Below, one piece after another: positions 53,192 through 64,000 of a DNA stretch of 64,000 nt. This DNA is from Roseovarius faecimaris. GTDB lineage: Bacteria > Pseudomonadota > Alphaproteobacteria > Rhodobacterales > Rhodobacteraceae. The translations under genes and the position numbers were made by a program. Every line of letters starts with the position of its first letter. The first letter of the stretch is position 1. Location of the stretch: assembly GCF_009762325.1 (NCBI RefSeq), contig NZ_CP034348.1, positions 440,501 to 504,500 on the forward strand. Reading direction: 5' to 3'. A model generated the notes under the pieces. It did no database searches. It saw only the letters and a list, made by a program, of their open reading frames with translations, and was not told the DNA's origin.

Positions 53192-53219
53192 GGCAGCAGG
53201 CCCCGTATGGGCGGCTGTC
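53192..53219 (+). terminator. Hairpin directly after the ten-codon ORF
   Basis: GGCAGC pairs with GCTGTC, and GCCC pairs with GGGC, around loop CGTAT, with a small internal asymmetry. It begins at the base after the stop codon of the short ORF. No U-run follows, so either a meaB terminator or an attenuator-like stem. Confidence 0.5.
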
Positions 53220-53278
53220 TTACACACAGCTCACGCCCTTAATATGTCTCCCAGTTTTCCGCCCGAAAGGCGACCGTC

Positions 53279-55114
<1,836 letters not shown>

Positions 55115-55123
<9 letters not shown>

Positions 55124-55173
55124 GATCACGCACCCTACAAACCTGATCCGTAGGGTGCGTGGTTCCACGCACC
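55115..55173. repeat. Nested palindromic repeat between convergent genes
   Basis: Four arms of one motif: GGTGCGTG (55115-55122), CACGCACCCTAC (55127-55138), GTAGGGTGCGTG (55150-55161) and CACGCACC (55166-55173). The middle pair is a perfect 12-base stem, and each outer arm can also pair with its neighbour (8-base stems with 4-base loops). So alternative folds compete. It probably ends transcription from both sides. GTAGGGTGCGTG units occur as scattered repeats in many bacterial genomes. Confidence 0.7.
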
Positions 55174-55177
55174 TGCG

Positions 55178-57772
55178 TCAGAACCGATCGAGCAGTCGGC
55201 GCAGGTAATTGCGTTCCACTTCAGGGCGCTCGCCTTCGCCCGAACGGCGGCGGATTTCGTCAAGCAACTCGCGCGCGCGGCGATACACATCCTCGCCCTG
55301 CAACAGCTCGTCCTGTGTGCCGACCTGCCCGCCCCGGCCCGGGATACGGCCCAGCGGGTCGGATTGCTGATCACCGAACTGGCCCAGGGCCTGCCCTTGT
55401 CCGCCTTGCGTCTCGTTGTTTTCCGCGAGTGCCTCGCCCAGGTTTCGCATCCCCTCGCGCAGGGCTTCCATCGCCTCGGATTGCCGGTCGATCGCCTCGG
55501 CCATATCATTGCCGCGCAGCGCCTCCTCGGCGCCGTCCATCGCCCGGCCGGCCCGGTCGAGCGCGTCACGCGCCGCCTCTCCGGCTTCCGAGCCGCCGCC
55601 AGGCAGGGAATCGCGTTGGGCATCCAGACGGCGCCGTAAAGCTTCCTGACGATCCGCGAGGCTACCTTCGCTATCTCCGGCCAGCGGGTCGCCGCGCCCG
55701 CCGCGCTGCTGACCTTCGCCTTCCCCTTGCCCGTCGAGCCCTTCATGCTGCTGGCCCTGACCCTGTCCGCCGCTGCGGCCCTGATTGCCCTGGCTTTCTC
55801 CTGCCTGCGCATTGGGATTGAACTGTTCCTGCAGGTCGCGGAAGGCCTGGTCCGACAGCCCCTGCTGATCGCGCAGCGTTTCCGCCAGCCCCTCCATCGC
55901 CTGCTGGCCGGGGCTTTCGCCGCCCTGGCCCTGCTGACCTTCGGTCACGCGCAGGTTTTCCATCATCTCCTGGAACTCTTCCAGCGCCTGCTGGGCCTCG
56001 GCCATGCGACCCTGTTCCATGAGCTCCTGAATGCGGTCCATCATGTCCTGCAGATCCTGACTGTCCATGCGCATCATGTTCTCAGTCAGCTCGCGATTGT
56101 CTGGCTCATCGGTCTCGCGCTGGGCCTGCTGGGATTTCTGCCGCAGGTAATCCTGCGTGGCATCGCGCAGTTCCTGCATCAGCTGGGCGATCTCCTCGTC
56201 GGTGGCTCCTCGCTTGATGGCTTCGCTCAGCCGCTCCTGCGCCTCGCGCATGCGCTCCAGCGCATCGCCGATATCACCGTCTTCCAGCAGCACGGCAAGA
56301 TCCCACAGCGCCTCGGCGATCTCGGCCTGTGTTTCATCTGCCAGGCTGCCATGGCTCACCAGCGTATCCAGCCGCCGCATGATCACCCGCAGCTTGAGAT
56401 AGGCCGTGTCAGACCGGAACAGCCCCGGCTCGGGCGCATGGCTGATGGCGCGCAGCATCTGCACCACCCGCCTGCCGTTGGATTTGGTCCAGAGCAGATC
56501 GCGGCGCTGCTCGATGATCGAGGCCGCCACCGGGTCGAAAAACCTACGGGCGGGCAGTTTCATCGACTCTGGCGCGCTTTGCCCCAACTGTCCGGCATCG
56601 TCGGACACCTCCAGCGTCAGCATCACCGGCAGGTGCGCCCAGGCGTGCTGCGACAGGTTCTCGATGAGCGTTTCAACGAATTCAGACCGGTCGCCCGCCA
56701 CCGGCATCGGCAGGGTCAGCTCGATCGGGTCGCGCGGGTCGGGATCCGCCGAAAGCCCATAGCGACGGTCCACGGCACCCAGATCAAGGGTGAACCGCGC
56801 AGTGCCGCCGGTGACGCCATAGTCATCCTCGGCGCGGAAGGGCTGACTCATCTGACCGTCAAAGGTGGTCTTCATCCCATCGCTGAGGATTTCCGCAGTG
56901 GGGGCAGCGTCAGGCAGGGCTGTGACCTGCCAGCTCTCGCCATTCGGCCCGTCAATGCGCATTTCGCCATCCCGGGTGATGTCAAAGCTCTGATCCGGGT
57001 CCGTGGCCGCACCCACATCTTCGGTCCGGCCCGAGACGGTTTCGGACAGGCTGAGCGCGCCGACCTGACCATAAAAGCGCAGGGTGACGCGACTGCCGAC
57101 AGGCGCTTCGATGGTCCCGTCAAGATCATTGAGATAAAGGCTTGGACGACCGGTATAGGCGGGCGGTTCGATCCAGCCTTCCCAGGTAGCTGTATCGGCA
57201 AGCGCCGCGCCGCTGCCGCCCGGCCCCATCTCGGTCACCGACCCCACGCGCCAGACCGATCCGAACATCAACGCGACCAGCAATCCCAGCAGAGCCACAT
57301 AGCGCAGGCCGAATACGTCCTTGCGCGACAGCTTCAGATCGGGCTCGACCGCGCGCGCCTCGGCGGCTTTGCGTTCCATCCGTGCCAGATGCGCCCGCCA
57401 GAGCGCACGCGATGCGTGGTCCCCCGCGCCGATCACCTGCCGGTCCGATAGCGCGGTAAGCGGATGCCCCGGCAGCGCCGCATCGAGCCGTGCCAGCGCT
57501 TCGGCGCGTCTGGGCCACCGGAACTTCAGCAATCCTTGCCCGGCGAAGACGGCAAACAAAACAACGACCGCCACCAACAGCGCCCAGACGATATCGACCG
57601 GCACCATCTCGTGCAGGCCCAGCATCAGCACCCCGGCGACCGCTGCGCACAACGTCCAGAGCGGCCAGAAGGCATGCACCAGCCGCTCGGCGATCATCCC
57701 GGCCCAGGTCAGGGTCAGCGGAACGCGCAGACGCGTCAGAAGTGGGCCAAGGGATGTGGGCTCGATTGCCAT
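55178..57772 (-). CDS. TIGR02302 / DUF4175 family membrane protein
   Basis: An 864-residue protein. Hydrophobic segments at about 30-75 and about 150-165 anchor it; the middle (about 190-430) is probably periplasmic and beta-rich; the rest (about 430-840) is helical and low-complexity, dominated by Gln, Gly, Glu and Met. Family function is unknown. Starts downstream of a DAP decarboxylase gene, 37 bases away, so may share its transcript. It ends 4 bases from the palindrome. Confidence 0.85.
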   Translation of the reverse strand: MAIEPTSLGPLLTRLRVPLTLTWAGMIAERLVHAFWPLWTLCAAVAGVLMLGLHEMVPVDIVWALLVAVVVLFAVFAGQGLLKFRWPRRAEALARLDAALPGHPLTALSDRQVIGAGDHASRALWRAHLARMERKAAEARAVEPDLKLSRKDVFGLRYVALLGLLVALMFGSVWRVGSVTEMGPGGSGAALADTATWEGWIEPPAYTGRPSLYLNDLDGTIEAPVGSRVTLRFYGQVGALSLSETVSGRTEDVGAATDPDQSFDITRDGEMRIDGPNGESWQVTALPDAAPTAEILSDGMKTTFDGQMSQPFRAEDDYGVTGGTARFTLDLGAVDRRYGLSADPDPRDPIELTLPMPVAGDRSEFVETLIENLSQHAWAHLPVMLTLEVSDDAGQLGQSAPESMKLPARRFFDPVAASIIEQRRDLLWTKSNGRRVVQMLRAISHAPEPGLFRSDTAYLKLRVIMRRLDTLVSHGSLADETQAEIAEALWDLAVLLEDGDIGDALERMREAQERLSEAIKRGATDEEIAQLMQELRDATQDYLRQKSQQAQRETDEPDNRELTENMMRMDSQDLQDMMDRIQELMEQGRMAEAQQALEEFQEMMENLRVTEGQQGQGGESPGQQAMEGLAETLRDQQGLSDQAFRDLQEQFNPNAQAGESQGNQGRSGGQGQGQQHEGLDGQGEGEGQQRGGRGDPLAGDSEGSLADRQEALRRRLDAQRDSLPGGGSEAGEAARDALDRAGRAMDGAEEALRGNDMAEAIDRQSEAMEALREGMRNLGEALAENNETQGGQGQALGQFGDQQSDPLGRIPGRGGQVGTQDELLQGEDVYRRARELLDEIRRRSGEGERPEVERNYLRRLLDRF

Positions 57773-57809
57773 GCACCGTTCCTGTCTGAGGCCCGGTTGG
57801 CGGAACTGC

Positions 57810-59075
57810 CTAGAGCCACGCAGGGATGGTATCGCGATTTATGATCTCGTCAAAGGTCGGACGCGCGCGAATGACGGCAAATTGATGCTCATTCACCAGA
57901 ACCTCGGGGATGAGCGGGCGGGTATTGTACTCGCTCGACATCACGGCGCCATAGGCCCCGGCGCTGCGAAAGGCGACCAGATCGCCCTCGGCCAGCGGCG
58001 GCATCAGGCGCTGCTTGGCAAAAGTGTCGCCCGATTCGCAGACCGGTCCGACGATATCGAAGGGCTGTTGTTCGACACCGGCCGCGGGTTCCATCACCGG
58101 GATGATATCATGATGCGCATCATACATGGCCGGGCGGATCAGATCATTCATCGCACCGTCCAGGATCAGAAAATCACGCCCCTCACCCGACTTCACATAG
58201 ATCACACGGCTGACCATGATGCCCGCGTTTCCGGCCACCAGGCGGCCTGGCTCGATCTCGATCTCACAGCCCAGATGGCCCAGCTCCTCGCGAATGAGCG
58301 CACCATATTCGGTCGGCAGGGGTGGGGCCTCGTTGGACCGGGTATAGGGAATCCCCAGCCCCCCGCCCAGATCGAGACGGCGAATGTCATGCCCTTCGGC
58401 GCGTAGCATTTCCGTCACCTCGGCCACCTTTCGATAGGCCTGGGCGTATGGCTCAAGCTCGGTGATCTGGCTGCCGATATGCACGTCGATGCCGACCACA
58501 TCCAGCCCCGGAAGCGAGGCGGCCAGAGCATAGACCTCTTTGGCGCGGGAGATCGGAATGCCAAACTTGTTTTCCGATTTGCCCGTGGCAATCTTGGCAT
58601 GGGTCTTGGCGTCCACGTCGGGGTTCACGCGGATGGTGATCGGGGCCTTGGTGCCCATCTCGGAGGCCACGGCGCTGAGTGCCGCCATCTCTGGCTCGCT
58701 CTCCACGTTGAACTGGCGGATGCCACCGGCGAGGGCCGCCTGCATTTCCTCGCGGGTCTTGCCCACGCCCGAAAAGACGATCCGGTCGCCCGGCACACCA
58801 GCGGCGCGGGCGCGTGCATATTCCCCGCCCGAAACCACGTCCATGCCCGCACCCAGGGCGGCCAGCGTCTTGAGAATCGCCTGATTGGACGCGGCTTTCA
58901 TCGCGTAGCAAACGAGGTGATCCATGCCCTGAAGGGCCTCGTCAAAGAGCCGGTAATGGCGAGTCAGCGTCGCGGTGGAATAACAATAAAACGGCGTGCC
59001 CACCTCCGCCGCGATCTCGGCGATGGGGACGTCTTCGGCGTGAAGCTGGCCGTCTTTGTAAAGAAAATGATCCAT
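57810..59075 (-). CDS. lysA: Diaminopimelate decarboxylase
   Basis: A 421-residue PLP enzyme that makes L-lysine from meso-diaminopimelate. Landmarks: PLP lysine in CYAMKAASN, HIGSQI, LDLGGGLGIPY (phosphate site), EPGRLVAGNAG, CESGDTFA and SAGAYGAVMSSEYN. Full length. Starts just upstream of the TIGR02302 gene on the same strand. Confidence 0.95.
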   Translation of the reverse strand: MDHFLYKDGQLHAEDVPIAEIAAEVGTPFYCYSTATLTRHYRLFDEALQGMDHLVCYAMKAASNQAILKTLAALGAGMDVVSGGEYARARAAGVPGDRIVFSGVGKTREEMQAALAGGIRQFNVESEPEMAALSAVASEMGTKAPITIRVNPDVDAKTHAKIATGKSENKFGIPISRAKEVYALAASLPGLDVVGIDVHIGSQITELEPYAQAYRKVAEVTEMLRAEGHDIRRLDLGGGLGIPYTRSNEAPPLPTEYGALIREELGHLGCEIEIEPGRLVAGNAGIMVSRVIYVKSGEGRDFLILDGAMNDLIRPAMYDAHHDIIPVMEPAAGVEQQPFDIVGPVCESGDTFAKQRLMPPLAEGDLVAFRSAGAYGAVMSSEYNTRPLIPEVLVNEHQFAVIRARPTFDEIINRDTIPAWL

Positions 59076-59395
59076 GAAACGCCCTTACGGCGAACACCCC
59101 GGAGGATCAATCCCAAATGGCGTCTGTCATCATGAGGGAGAGCGCCCTTGCACAACCGTTCTGATCGGCGTTCCAAAGATTTCGGCATCGGGAGCGAAAC
59201 CATCCCTCAGCATGCCTGTGCTGGCATCCATCCCGCTTGTTGGCAGGTCTCCGTCATCGCTTTGGGTGGGAGGAAATCCAAAGCAGTCAGAAGAGGTGCC
59301 GGAACGCGCGGCTCTTGCGGCCAATCATGACATTCAGCACCGAACCGCCCCCATCCCATCCCAGCTCCGTATTCTGGGCAGGAAATGGCCGAGTG
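59076..59395. other. Gap upstream of lysA
   Basis: No gene supported. A minus frame at 59324-59130 reads as plausible protein at its end (GFAPDAEIFGTPIRTVVQG) but has no ribosome binding site or known match. The lysA promoter should be here. No hairpin stands out. Confidence 0.35.
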
Positions 59396-59701
59396 TCAGC
59401 CGGTTCGCAGACGCAGGAAAAGATAGAGCGGGAGGCCACAGCTGACGCCAATGCAAAACGTTGCAGGAATGGCCAGAAGCCGCAGCCAGTCGCGTTCCCG
59501 CACTGTCTCCCAGATCACCCAGACGGTCAGGGCCACGGCGGCAATGGTCAGATCCCAAACCAGCCCGCTGCTGGCCGGGTTTACATGCCAGGCATCCACC
59601 ATGCCCATCAGGTCAAACCCGTTTGTCCCGAACCATTGCAGGAAGTAATACATCGGATGGATGGCGCCCCAGACCGCCAGTGCCAGAAACAGCCAGCGCA
59701 T
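59396..59701 (-). CDS. DUF2834 family small membrane protein
   Basis: A 101-residue protein with about three hydrophobic segments (RWLFLALAVWGAIHPMYYFL, WDLTIAAVALTVWVIW, PATFCIGVSCGLPLYLFL), the layout of DUF2834. Starts directly after the lipoprotein gene's stop. Function unknown. Confidence 0.75.
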   Translation of the reverse strand: MRWLFLALAVWGAIHPMYYFLQWFGTNGFDLMGMVDAWHVNPASSGLVWDLTIAAVALTVWVIWETVRERDWLRLLAIPATFCIGVSCGLPLYLFLRLRTG

Positions 59702-59878
59702 TCAGAGCCCCAGTGTCAGCGACACATTGCCCGAGCTTGCCGTCACCGAAGTCGCTGTGCTGACATCGCCGCTGCTGTTGATGCCGATTGTGGTGTTCAC
59801 AGTGGGCCGCTCCGGTTCCCCATCAGCGCCGCAAGCGGCCAGAAGGGCCAGGACCGCAAGAGCAGGCAGGTGTTTCAT
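59702..59878 (-). CDS. Small lipoprotein
   Basis: A 58-residue protein. Start ATG 59878 overlaps the argH stop (ATGA). It has a lipobox LLAACGAD at about 11-18, so the cysteine would be lipid-modified. The rest is Thr/Ser-rich ([20 protein letters not shown]). Small lipoproteins after argH are common in this family of bacteria. Function unknown. Confidence 0.65.
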   Translation of the reverse strand: MKHLPALAVLALLAACGADGEPERPTVNTTIGINSSGDVSTATSVTASSGNVSLTLGL

Positions 59879-61266
59879 CCCAACATCTCCTTCCACCGGG
59901 CGATCTGCGCCCGCACCTGTACGGGGGCCGTGCCGCCATAGCTGGTGCGTGAGGCGACGGAATTCTCGACCCCCAGCACATCAAAGATAGTGCGATCAAT
60001 GCCGTTATGCACCTCTTGCATCTGCTCAAGGGTCAGATCGGGCAAATCACAGCCCTGTTTCTCGGCCAGGGCGACAAGCGTGCCTGTTACGTGATGCGCC
60101 TCGCGGAAGGGTAGGCCAAGCACCCGCACCAGCCAGTCGGCGAGGTCCGTCGCCGTGGAAAAGCCCGAGCCCGCCGCCGCGGCCAAAGCCTCGCGGTTCG
60201 CGGACATGTCGCGCACCATCCCGTCCATCGCCGCCAGCGCCAGCATCAGGTTGTCGGCGGCGTCGAACACCTGTTCCTTGTCTTCCTGCATGTCCTTGGA
60301 ATAGGTCAGAGGCAGCCCCTTCATCACCGTCATCAGCGCCACATTGGCCCCGAAGATACGCCCGATCTTGGCGCGGATCAGTTCGGCGGCGTCCGGGTTC
60401 TTCTTCTGCGGCATGATCGAGGATCCGGTGGAAAACCGGTCGGACAGGGTGACAAAGCGGAACTGGGCCGAGGACCAGATCACCAGCTCTTCGGCAAAAC
60501 GGCTGAGATGCATGGCACAGATGCTGGCTGCGCTGAGAAACTCCAGCGCGAAATCGCGGTCGCTGACCGCATCGAGGCTGTTGGCGGAGGGCCGGTCAAA
60601 GCCCAGCTCTCGCGCGGTCATCTCCCGGTCGATGGGAAAGGACGTGCCCGCCAGTGCCGCAGCCCCCAGGGGGCATTCGTTCATCCGCGCTCGGGCGTCG
60701 CGCACTCGGCTGAGGTCGCGCCCGAACATCTCGACATAGGCCATCATGTGATGCCCCCAGGTAACCGGCTGCGCGGTCTGCAGATGAGTGAAGCCAGGCA
60801 TGACCCAATCGGCGCCGGCCTCGGCCTGCGCCAGAAGGGCCCGCATCAAAGAACGCAACGCGCCCTCGGTCGCATCCAGTTGATCACGCACCCAAAGCTT
60901 GAAGTCGGTGGCCACCTGGTCATTCCGCGACCGGCCCGTATGCAGACGCCCCGCAGGTTCTCCGATCAACTCTTTCAGGCGCGCCTCGACGTTCATGTGG
61001 ATATCTTCCAGCGCCGTGGAAAACGCAAATTCACCGCGTTCGATCTCTGACAAGACCGTGAGGAGGCCTTCCCTCATCGCCTCGGCGTCACTATCACTGA
61101 CAATGCCCGTGGCCGCCAACATGGCGGCATGGGCTCTGGAGCCGACGATGTCCTGCGCCGCCAGCCGCTTGTCAAACCCGATCGAGGCGTTAATTGCCTC
61201 CATGATCGCGTCAGGCCCGGCGGCAAAGCGGCCGCCCCACATCTGGTTCGAGGTTTTGTTGCTCAT
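59875..61266 (-). CDS. argH: Argininosuccinate lyase
   Basis: A 463-residue enzyme that makes arginine and fumarate. Start ATG 61266 ([14 protein letters not shown]) is the family start. The signature [13 protein letters not shown] is complete, with the catalytic serine, plus the HTGRSRND and TGYTHLQ-like [16 protein letters not shown] blocks. Divergent from the TlpA-like gene, which begins 24 bases away. Confidence 0.96.
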   Translation of the reverse strand: MSNKTSNQMWGGRFAAGPDAIMEAINASIGFDKRLAAQDIVGSRAHAAMLAATGIVSDSDAEAMREGLLTVLSEIERGEFAFSTALEDIHMNVEARLKELIGEPAGRLHTGRSRNDQVATDFKLWVRDQLDATEGALRSLMRALLAQAEAGADWVMPGFTHLQTAQPVTWGHHMMAYVEMFGRDLSRVRDARARMNECPLGAAALAGTSFPIDREMTARELGFDRPSANSLDAVSDRDFALEFLSAASICAMHLSRFAEELVIWSSAQFRFVTLSDRFSTGSSIMPQKKNPDAAELIRAKIGRIFGANVALMTVMKGLPLTYSKDMQEDKEQVFDAADNLMLALAAMDGMVRDMSANREALAAAAGSGFSTATDLADWLVRVLGLPFREAHHVTGTLVALAEKQGCDLPDLTLEQMQEVHNGIDRTIFDVLGVENSVASRTSYGGTAPVQVRAQIARWKEMLG

Positions 61267-61290
61267 GGTCCGGCCCTTGAAGGAGGGAAA

Positions 61291-61848
61291 ATGAAAAAGC
61301 TGTCGCTCGTCCTTTATATGGCCCTCGGGCTTTGTGCAAACGCCGCCCTCGCCGATATGTCGGACGTGGCCGCCCTGCGCGAGGGGGACATGAAAAAGCT
61401 GGTGCTTCACGACGCGCCCAAAGCCTCCGGCACCGCCGCCTTCACCGGCGCGGATGGCAGCGAGATGACGCTGGCCGACTATCAGGGCAAGCATATCCTG
61501 CTGAACTTCTGGGCCACATGGTGCGCGCCTTGCCGCAAGGAAATGCCGATGCTGTCCGAATTGCAGGCCGAACTGGGCGGCGACGCGTTCGAGGTGGTGA
61601 CGTTGGCCACGGGCCGAAACGCCCCCCAGGCAATGAAAAAGTTTTTTGACGAGATCGGCGTCGACAACCTGCCACTGCATCGCGACCCCAAACAGCAGGT
61701 CGCCCGCCAGATGGGGGTGTTCGGCCTTCCGGTCACGGTGATCCTGGACCCCGACGGTCAAGAGATCGCGCGGCTCACGGGCGATGCCGACTGGAGCTCG
61801 GACAGCGCCAAGGCCATTCTCGCCGCCCTGATTGGCGGCGAGGGCTAG
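61291..61848 (+). CDS. TlpA/ResA-like periplasmic thioredoxin
   Basis: A 185-residue protein. ATG 61291 follows AAGGAGGG. Signal peptide ends about ALA-D (22). AhpC/TSA-Redoxin type fold with [11 protein letters not shown] and cis-proline in GLPVTV. Such proteins reduce disulphides for cytochrome maturation or copper delivery. Divergent argH neighbour is typical of Rhodobacteraceae. Confidence 0.88.
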   Translation: MKKLSLVLYMALGLCANAALADMSDVAALREGDMKKLVLHDAPKASGTAAFTGADGSEMTLADYQGKHILLNFWATWCAPCRKEMPMLSELQAELGGDAFEVVTLATGRNAPQAMKKFFDEIGVDNLPLHRDPKQQVARQMGVFGLPVTVILDPDGQEIARLTGDADWSSDSAKAILAALIGGEG

Positions 61849-61865
61849 GGCAGGGTTCAGATCGA

Positions 61866-62081
61866 TCAGCGTGAGCTGTTCTCGGGCGATGTCACATCCG
61901 GCAGGGTCGGCAGGTCTATCAGGTTTTTTGTCGGCGCCTCCGCAGGCCCGACAGGTTCAAGGGCGTCGGCATCTGGCCAGAAGGTCGGCACGTCCGGGAA
62001 TGACGAGACAGCCCAGATCGGGCTGGCGAGTGTGCCGCTGAGGGCGATGATCGCGATGGTGCGGAAAAGTGTGGGGTGCAT
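61866..62081 (-). CDS. Small secreted protein
   Basis: A 71-residue protein. Start ATG 62081 has GGAG 6 bases upstream. Signal peptide ends at PIWAV (about 23). The mature part is short and Pro/Asp-rich. Same strand as the AraC gene that lies upstream, with 102 bases between. Function unknown. Confidence 0.55.
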   Translation of the reverse strand: MHPTLFRTIAIIALSGTLASPIWAVSSFPDVPTFWPDADALEPVGPAEAPTKNLIDLPTLPDVTSPENSSR

Positions 62082-62183
62082 GGGAAACTCCATTTTGGCT
62101 GTGATGTGCCAAAGATGGAGATCAGAGTTCGCCCGCGCGCGCCGATTTCGAAATCAGCCCTTATAGTTCGGAATCAACGCGAT

Positions 62184-63218
62184 TTAAGCAGGAATCGACC
62201 GGTCATCCGATACCATGCGCCGGAAATCGCGCGGTGAGGTGCCGGTCATTGCGCGGAACGCTTTGTTGAAAGGCCCCAGTGACGCAAAGCCCACATCATA
62301 GGCGATCTCCAGTATCGTCTTCTGCGCGTTCTCTGGCGCGCTCAGGGCCGCCTTCGCCGCGGCAATACGGTATCCATTCACGAAGGCCGGGAAATTGCGA
62401 TAGCCCAGATCGCGGTTGATCGCGTGGCGCAGCCGGTGTTCGGGAACACCGAGTTCCTCCGCCATCTCGCCAATGGTCAGCCCTTCGCGGCGCCAGAGCT
62501 CGCCCTGCATGGCGGTATCGATCTGTTCTAAAAGATATGTGTCCACCAGGTCCACCGGCTCGGGGGTGTGGCGTGGGCGCGGGGCGCTCTCTTCTGTCCA
62601 CAGGCTGCCACCGGGGCGCAGCGCCCAATAAGCAAAGACGATTTCAAAGATCAAAAGCGCAAGCGCCATGACTGTCGGTGCCCAAAAGGGCTGATCGTCG
62701 AAGGAATAGACGGTGTAGAAGACGGTCTTGAGCACGCCGAAGGCGCACACGAAGCCGATGAACACCACGCGAAAACTGCGCCGGTTCTCCATCAGGTCGC
62801 CCTTGGCCGAGCGCAAGACCACCAGAAGCAGGGCCAGGAAAAGCACAATGGACAGCACCAGATGCGCTGTGCCGACTCCATTGGGCACAAAGCACAGGGC
62901 GGTGATCACCCCCGCCAGAAGATAAAGCGGGCCGCCCACGTCGCGCCGTTCTTGCCCGTCAAGAAAGATTTCCAGCACGAACCACGTGAGGGCGGGCCAC
63001 ATGAAATGCGAAAGAAAGAGCGCCGGATCGATCGCCTCGGGCGCCCAGGCCGCGCTGATCCCCTGTTCCCTGGTCAGCATCCCCGTCAGAGCCAGGGACA
63101 ACGCACCCAAAGGCAGCGATTTGCGCCGCGTTCGCGCATTCGACACCAGAATGGCGAAGGTCAGAACAGAAATTCCGATCACACCCCCGCGGATCATCAG
63201 GTCAATATCTGCCAGCAT
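62184..63218 (-). CDS. Membrane-tethered AraC-family regulator
   Basis: A 344-residue protein. Start ATG 63218 is set by AGGAG 6 bases upstream. Residues about 8-210 hold about seven hydrophobic segments with little soluble loop. Residues about 245-340 are an AraC DNA-binding domain with two HTHs (MAEELGVPEHRLRHAINRDL, EIAYDVGFASLGPFNKAFRA). A regulator held in the membrane must act on DNA near it, so it probably senses a lipid-soluble or envelope signal. The SLC13 gene is divergent and may be a target. Confidence 0.85.
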   Translation of the reverse strand: MLADIDLMIRGGVIGISVLTFAILVSNARTRRKSLPLGALSLALTGMLTREQGISAAWAPEAIDPALFLSHFMWPALTWFVLEIFLDGQERRDVGGPLYLLAGVITALCFVPNGVGTAHLVLSIVLFLALLLVVLRSAKGDLMENRRSFRVVFIGFVCAFGVLKTVFYTVYSFDDQPFWAPTVMALALLIFEIVFAYWALRPGGSLWTEESAPRPRHTPEPVDLVDTYLLEQIDTAMQGELWRREGLTIGEMAEELGVPEHRLRHAINRDLGYRNFPAFVNGYRIAAAKAALSAPENAQKTILEIAYDVGFASLGPFNKAFRAMTGTSPRDFRRMVSDDRSIPA

Positions 63219-63396
63219 GTCACGCTCCTCTCGCGCGAGAGTATACACGCTTCAAGACGAAACATGTCTGGTCGATTTCTGTGAGATGCTGAAATTTCAA
63301 GGAATCGACGGGTTTTTCAGCCAGAAACCGCTGCAAATTTGACCGCATGCCGTTTTGGCCGCAGAGTGAAACGAAACAGTAAGTCGAGGGGACAGG

Positions 63397-64000
63397 ATGG
63401 AAACCGTGGCCTTCACAACTGAAATGGCCGTCGTGATGGCCGCTCTGGCCTTTACCATCTTTCTCTTTGTCTCTGAAATGATCCGCGTCGATCTCGCCGC
63501 CATCCTGGTGCTCGTGATCATCGGCATCCTGAGCTACGTGCCGGGGCTGGAGAATATGGCGGATGTAAACCACCTGTTTGACGGGTTCGCCTCCAATGCG
63601 GTGATTTCCATTATCGCGGTGATGATCGTGGGGGCGGGGCTCGACAAGACGGGGATCATGAACAAGGTTGCCGCCAAGATCCTCAAATATGGCGGATCGA
63701 CCGAGCCGCGTGTGGTGCCGATCGTGTCGGGCACGGTCGGGTTCATCTCGTCCTTTCTGCAAAACGTGGGGGCGGCGGCGCTGTTTTTACCTGTGGTCAG
63801 CCGCATCTCGGCGCGGACCGGGATCCCGCTGTCGCGCCTGCTCATGCCGATGGGCTTTTGCGCCATCCTGGGGGGTACGATGACGATGGTCGGCTCCTCG
63901 CCGCTTATCCTGCTCAACGATCTGATCGCCAGTGCCAACCGCACCTTGCCCGCCGATCAGCAGATGGAGCCTTTTGGCCTCTTCTCGGTCACCCCTGTCG
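63397..64000 (+). CDS. SLC13/DASS-family transporter, partial
   Basis: Runs off the right edge. ATG 63397 has GAGGGG 6 bases before it. About 200 residues are present with several hydrophobic segments (AVVMAALAFTIFLFVSEM, VVPIVSGTVGFISSFLQNVG) and the conserved SSFLQNVGAAALFLPV and GTMTMVGSSPLILLNDL hairpin blocks with substrate- and sodium-binding motifs. Probably a sodium-coupled carboxylate or sulfate importer. Confidence 0.8.
   Translation, partial: METVAFTTEMAVVMAALAFTIFLFVSEMIRVDLAAILVLVIIGILSYVPGLENMADVNHLFDGFASNAVISIIAVMIVGAGLDKTGIMNKVAAKILKYGGSTEPRVVPIVSGTVGFISSFLQNVGAAALFLPVVSRISARTGIPLSRLLMPMGFCAILGGTMTMVGSSPLILLNDLIASANRTLPADQQMEPFGLFSVTPV

Noticed and set aside
55727-57451. A 574-codon plus-strand frame opposite the TIGR02302 gene
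   Set aside because: High-GC shadow; the minus-strand protein has clear family features and this one has none.

Overview
The window is high-GC alphaproteobacterial DNA. Its gene content points to a marine member of the Rhodobacteraceae (Roseobacter group): TRAP transport of malonate, cobalamin salvage with CbiZ, a P450 beside a LuxI-like synthase, a TIGR02302-type protein, and dense ATGA-overlapping operons. No rRNA, tRNA, CRISPR array or prophage was seen. Taxonomy is inferred from gene content, not from a marker gene.

Layout. (1) 1-6319: an accessory cluster with a Cys-rich repeat protein, a DUF1611/DgcN-like protein, an ornithine/alanine racemase-like PLP enzyme, two small paralogous proteins, a 48-residue basic peptide gene, a degenerate zinc ribbon and a transglutaminase-like protease. 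(2) 6736-9601: two different IS3-family elements, each with a -1 slippery heptamer, flanking a doubly truncated DUF559 nuclease gene; the second also abuts a 5'-truncated FAD oxidoreductase that heads a GtrA-GT2 operon. (3) 11844-18333: malonate utilisation (TRAP dctPQM, matA, matB) with divergent matR and a candidate MatR operator. (4) 18439-23706: a possible structured RNA, a membrane histidine kinase, a cytochrome P450, a response regulator with a degenerate GGDEF domain and a LuxI-family synthase without LuxR. (5) 23890-34077: a nine-gene, one-strand locus joining a Ser/Thr kinase, an FHA protein, a PP2C phosphatase, three GTPase-like proteins (one large and dynamin-like), a roadblock-like protein and two unknowns. 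This is the best candidate here for an undescribed system. (6) 34283-36408: FAD amine oxidase plus acetylpolyamine-amidohydrolase-like enzyme. (7) 36785-42176: cobalamin riboswitch, then btuB-btuF-btuC-btuD-cbiZ.

(8) 42183-64000: mostly housekeeping genes: rsmE with two unknowns, ubiA, an OmpA-family protein, a LysR/fatty-acid-hydroxylase pair, hrpB, meaB, an ABC exporter preceded by a ten-codon ORF and a hairpin, a TIGR02302 protein, lysA, a DUF2834 gene, a small lipoprotein, argH, a TlpA-like thioredoxin, a membrane-tethered AraC regulator and the start of an SLC13 transporter.

The kinase, phosphatase and FHA protein form a plausible phospho-signalling set acting on the GTPases encoded next to them. 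The histidine kinase, response regulator, P450 and LuxI-like genes look like a signal-making and signal-sensing set. These links rest on gene order and are inferences.
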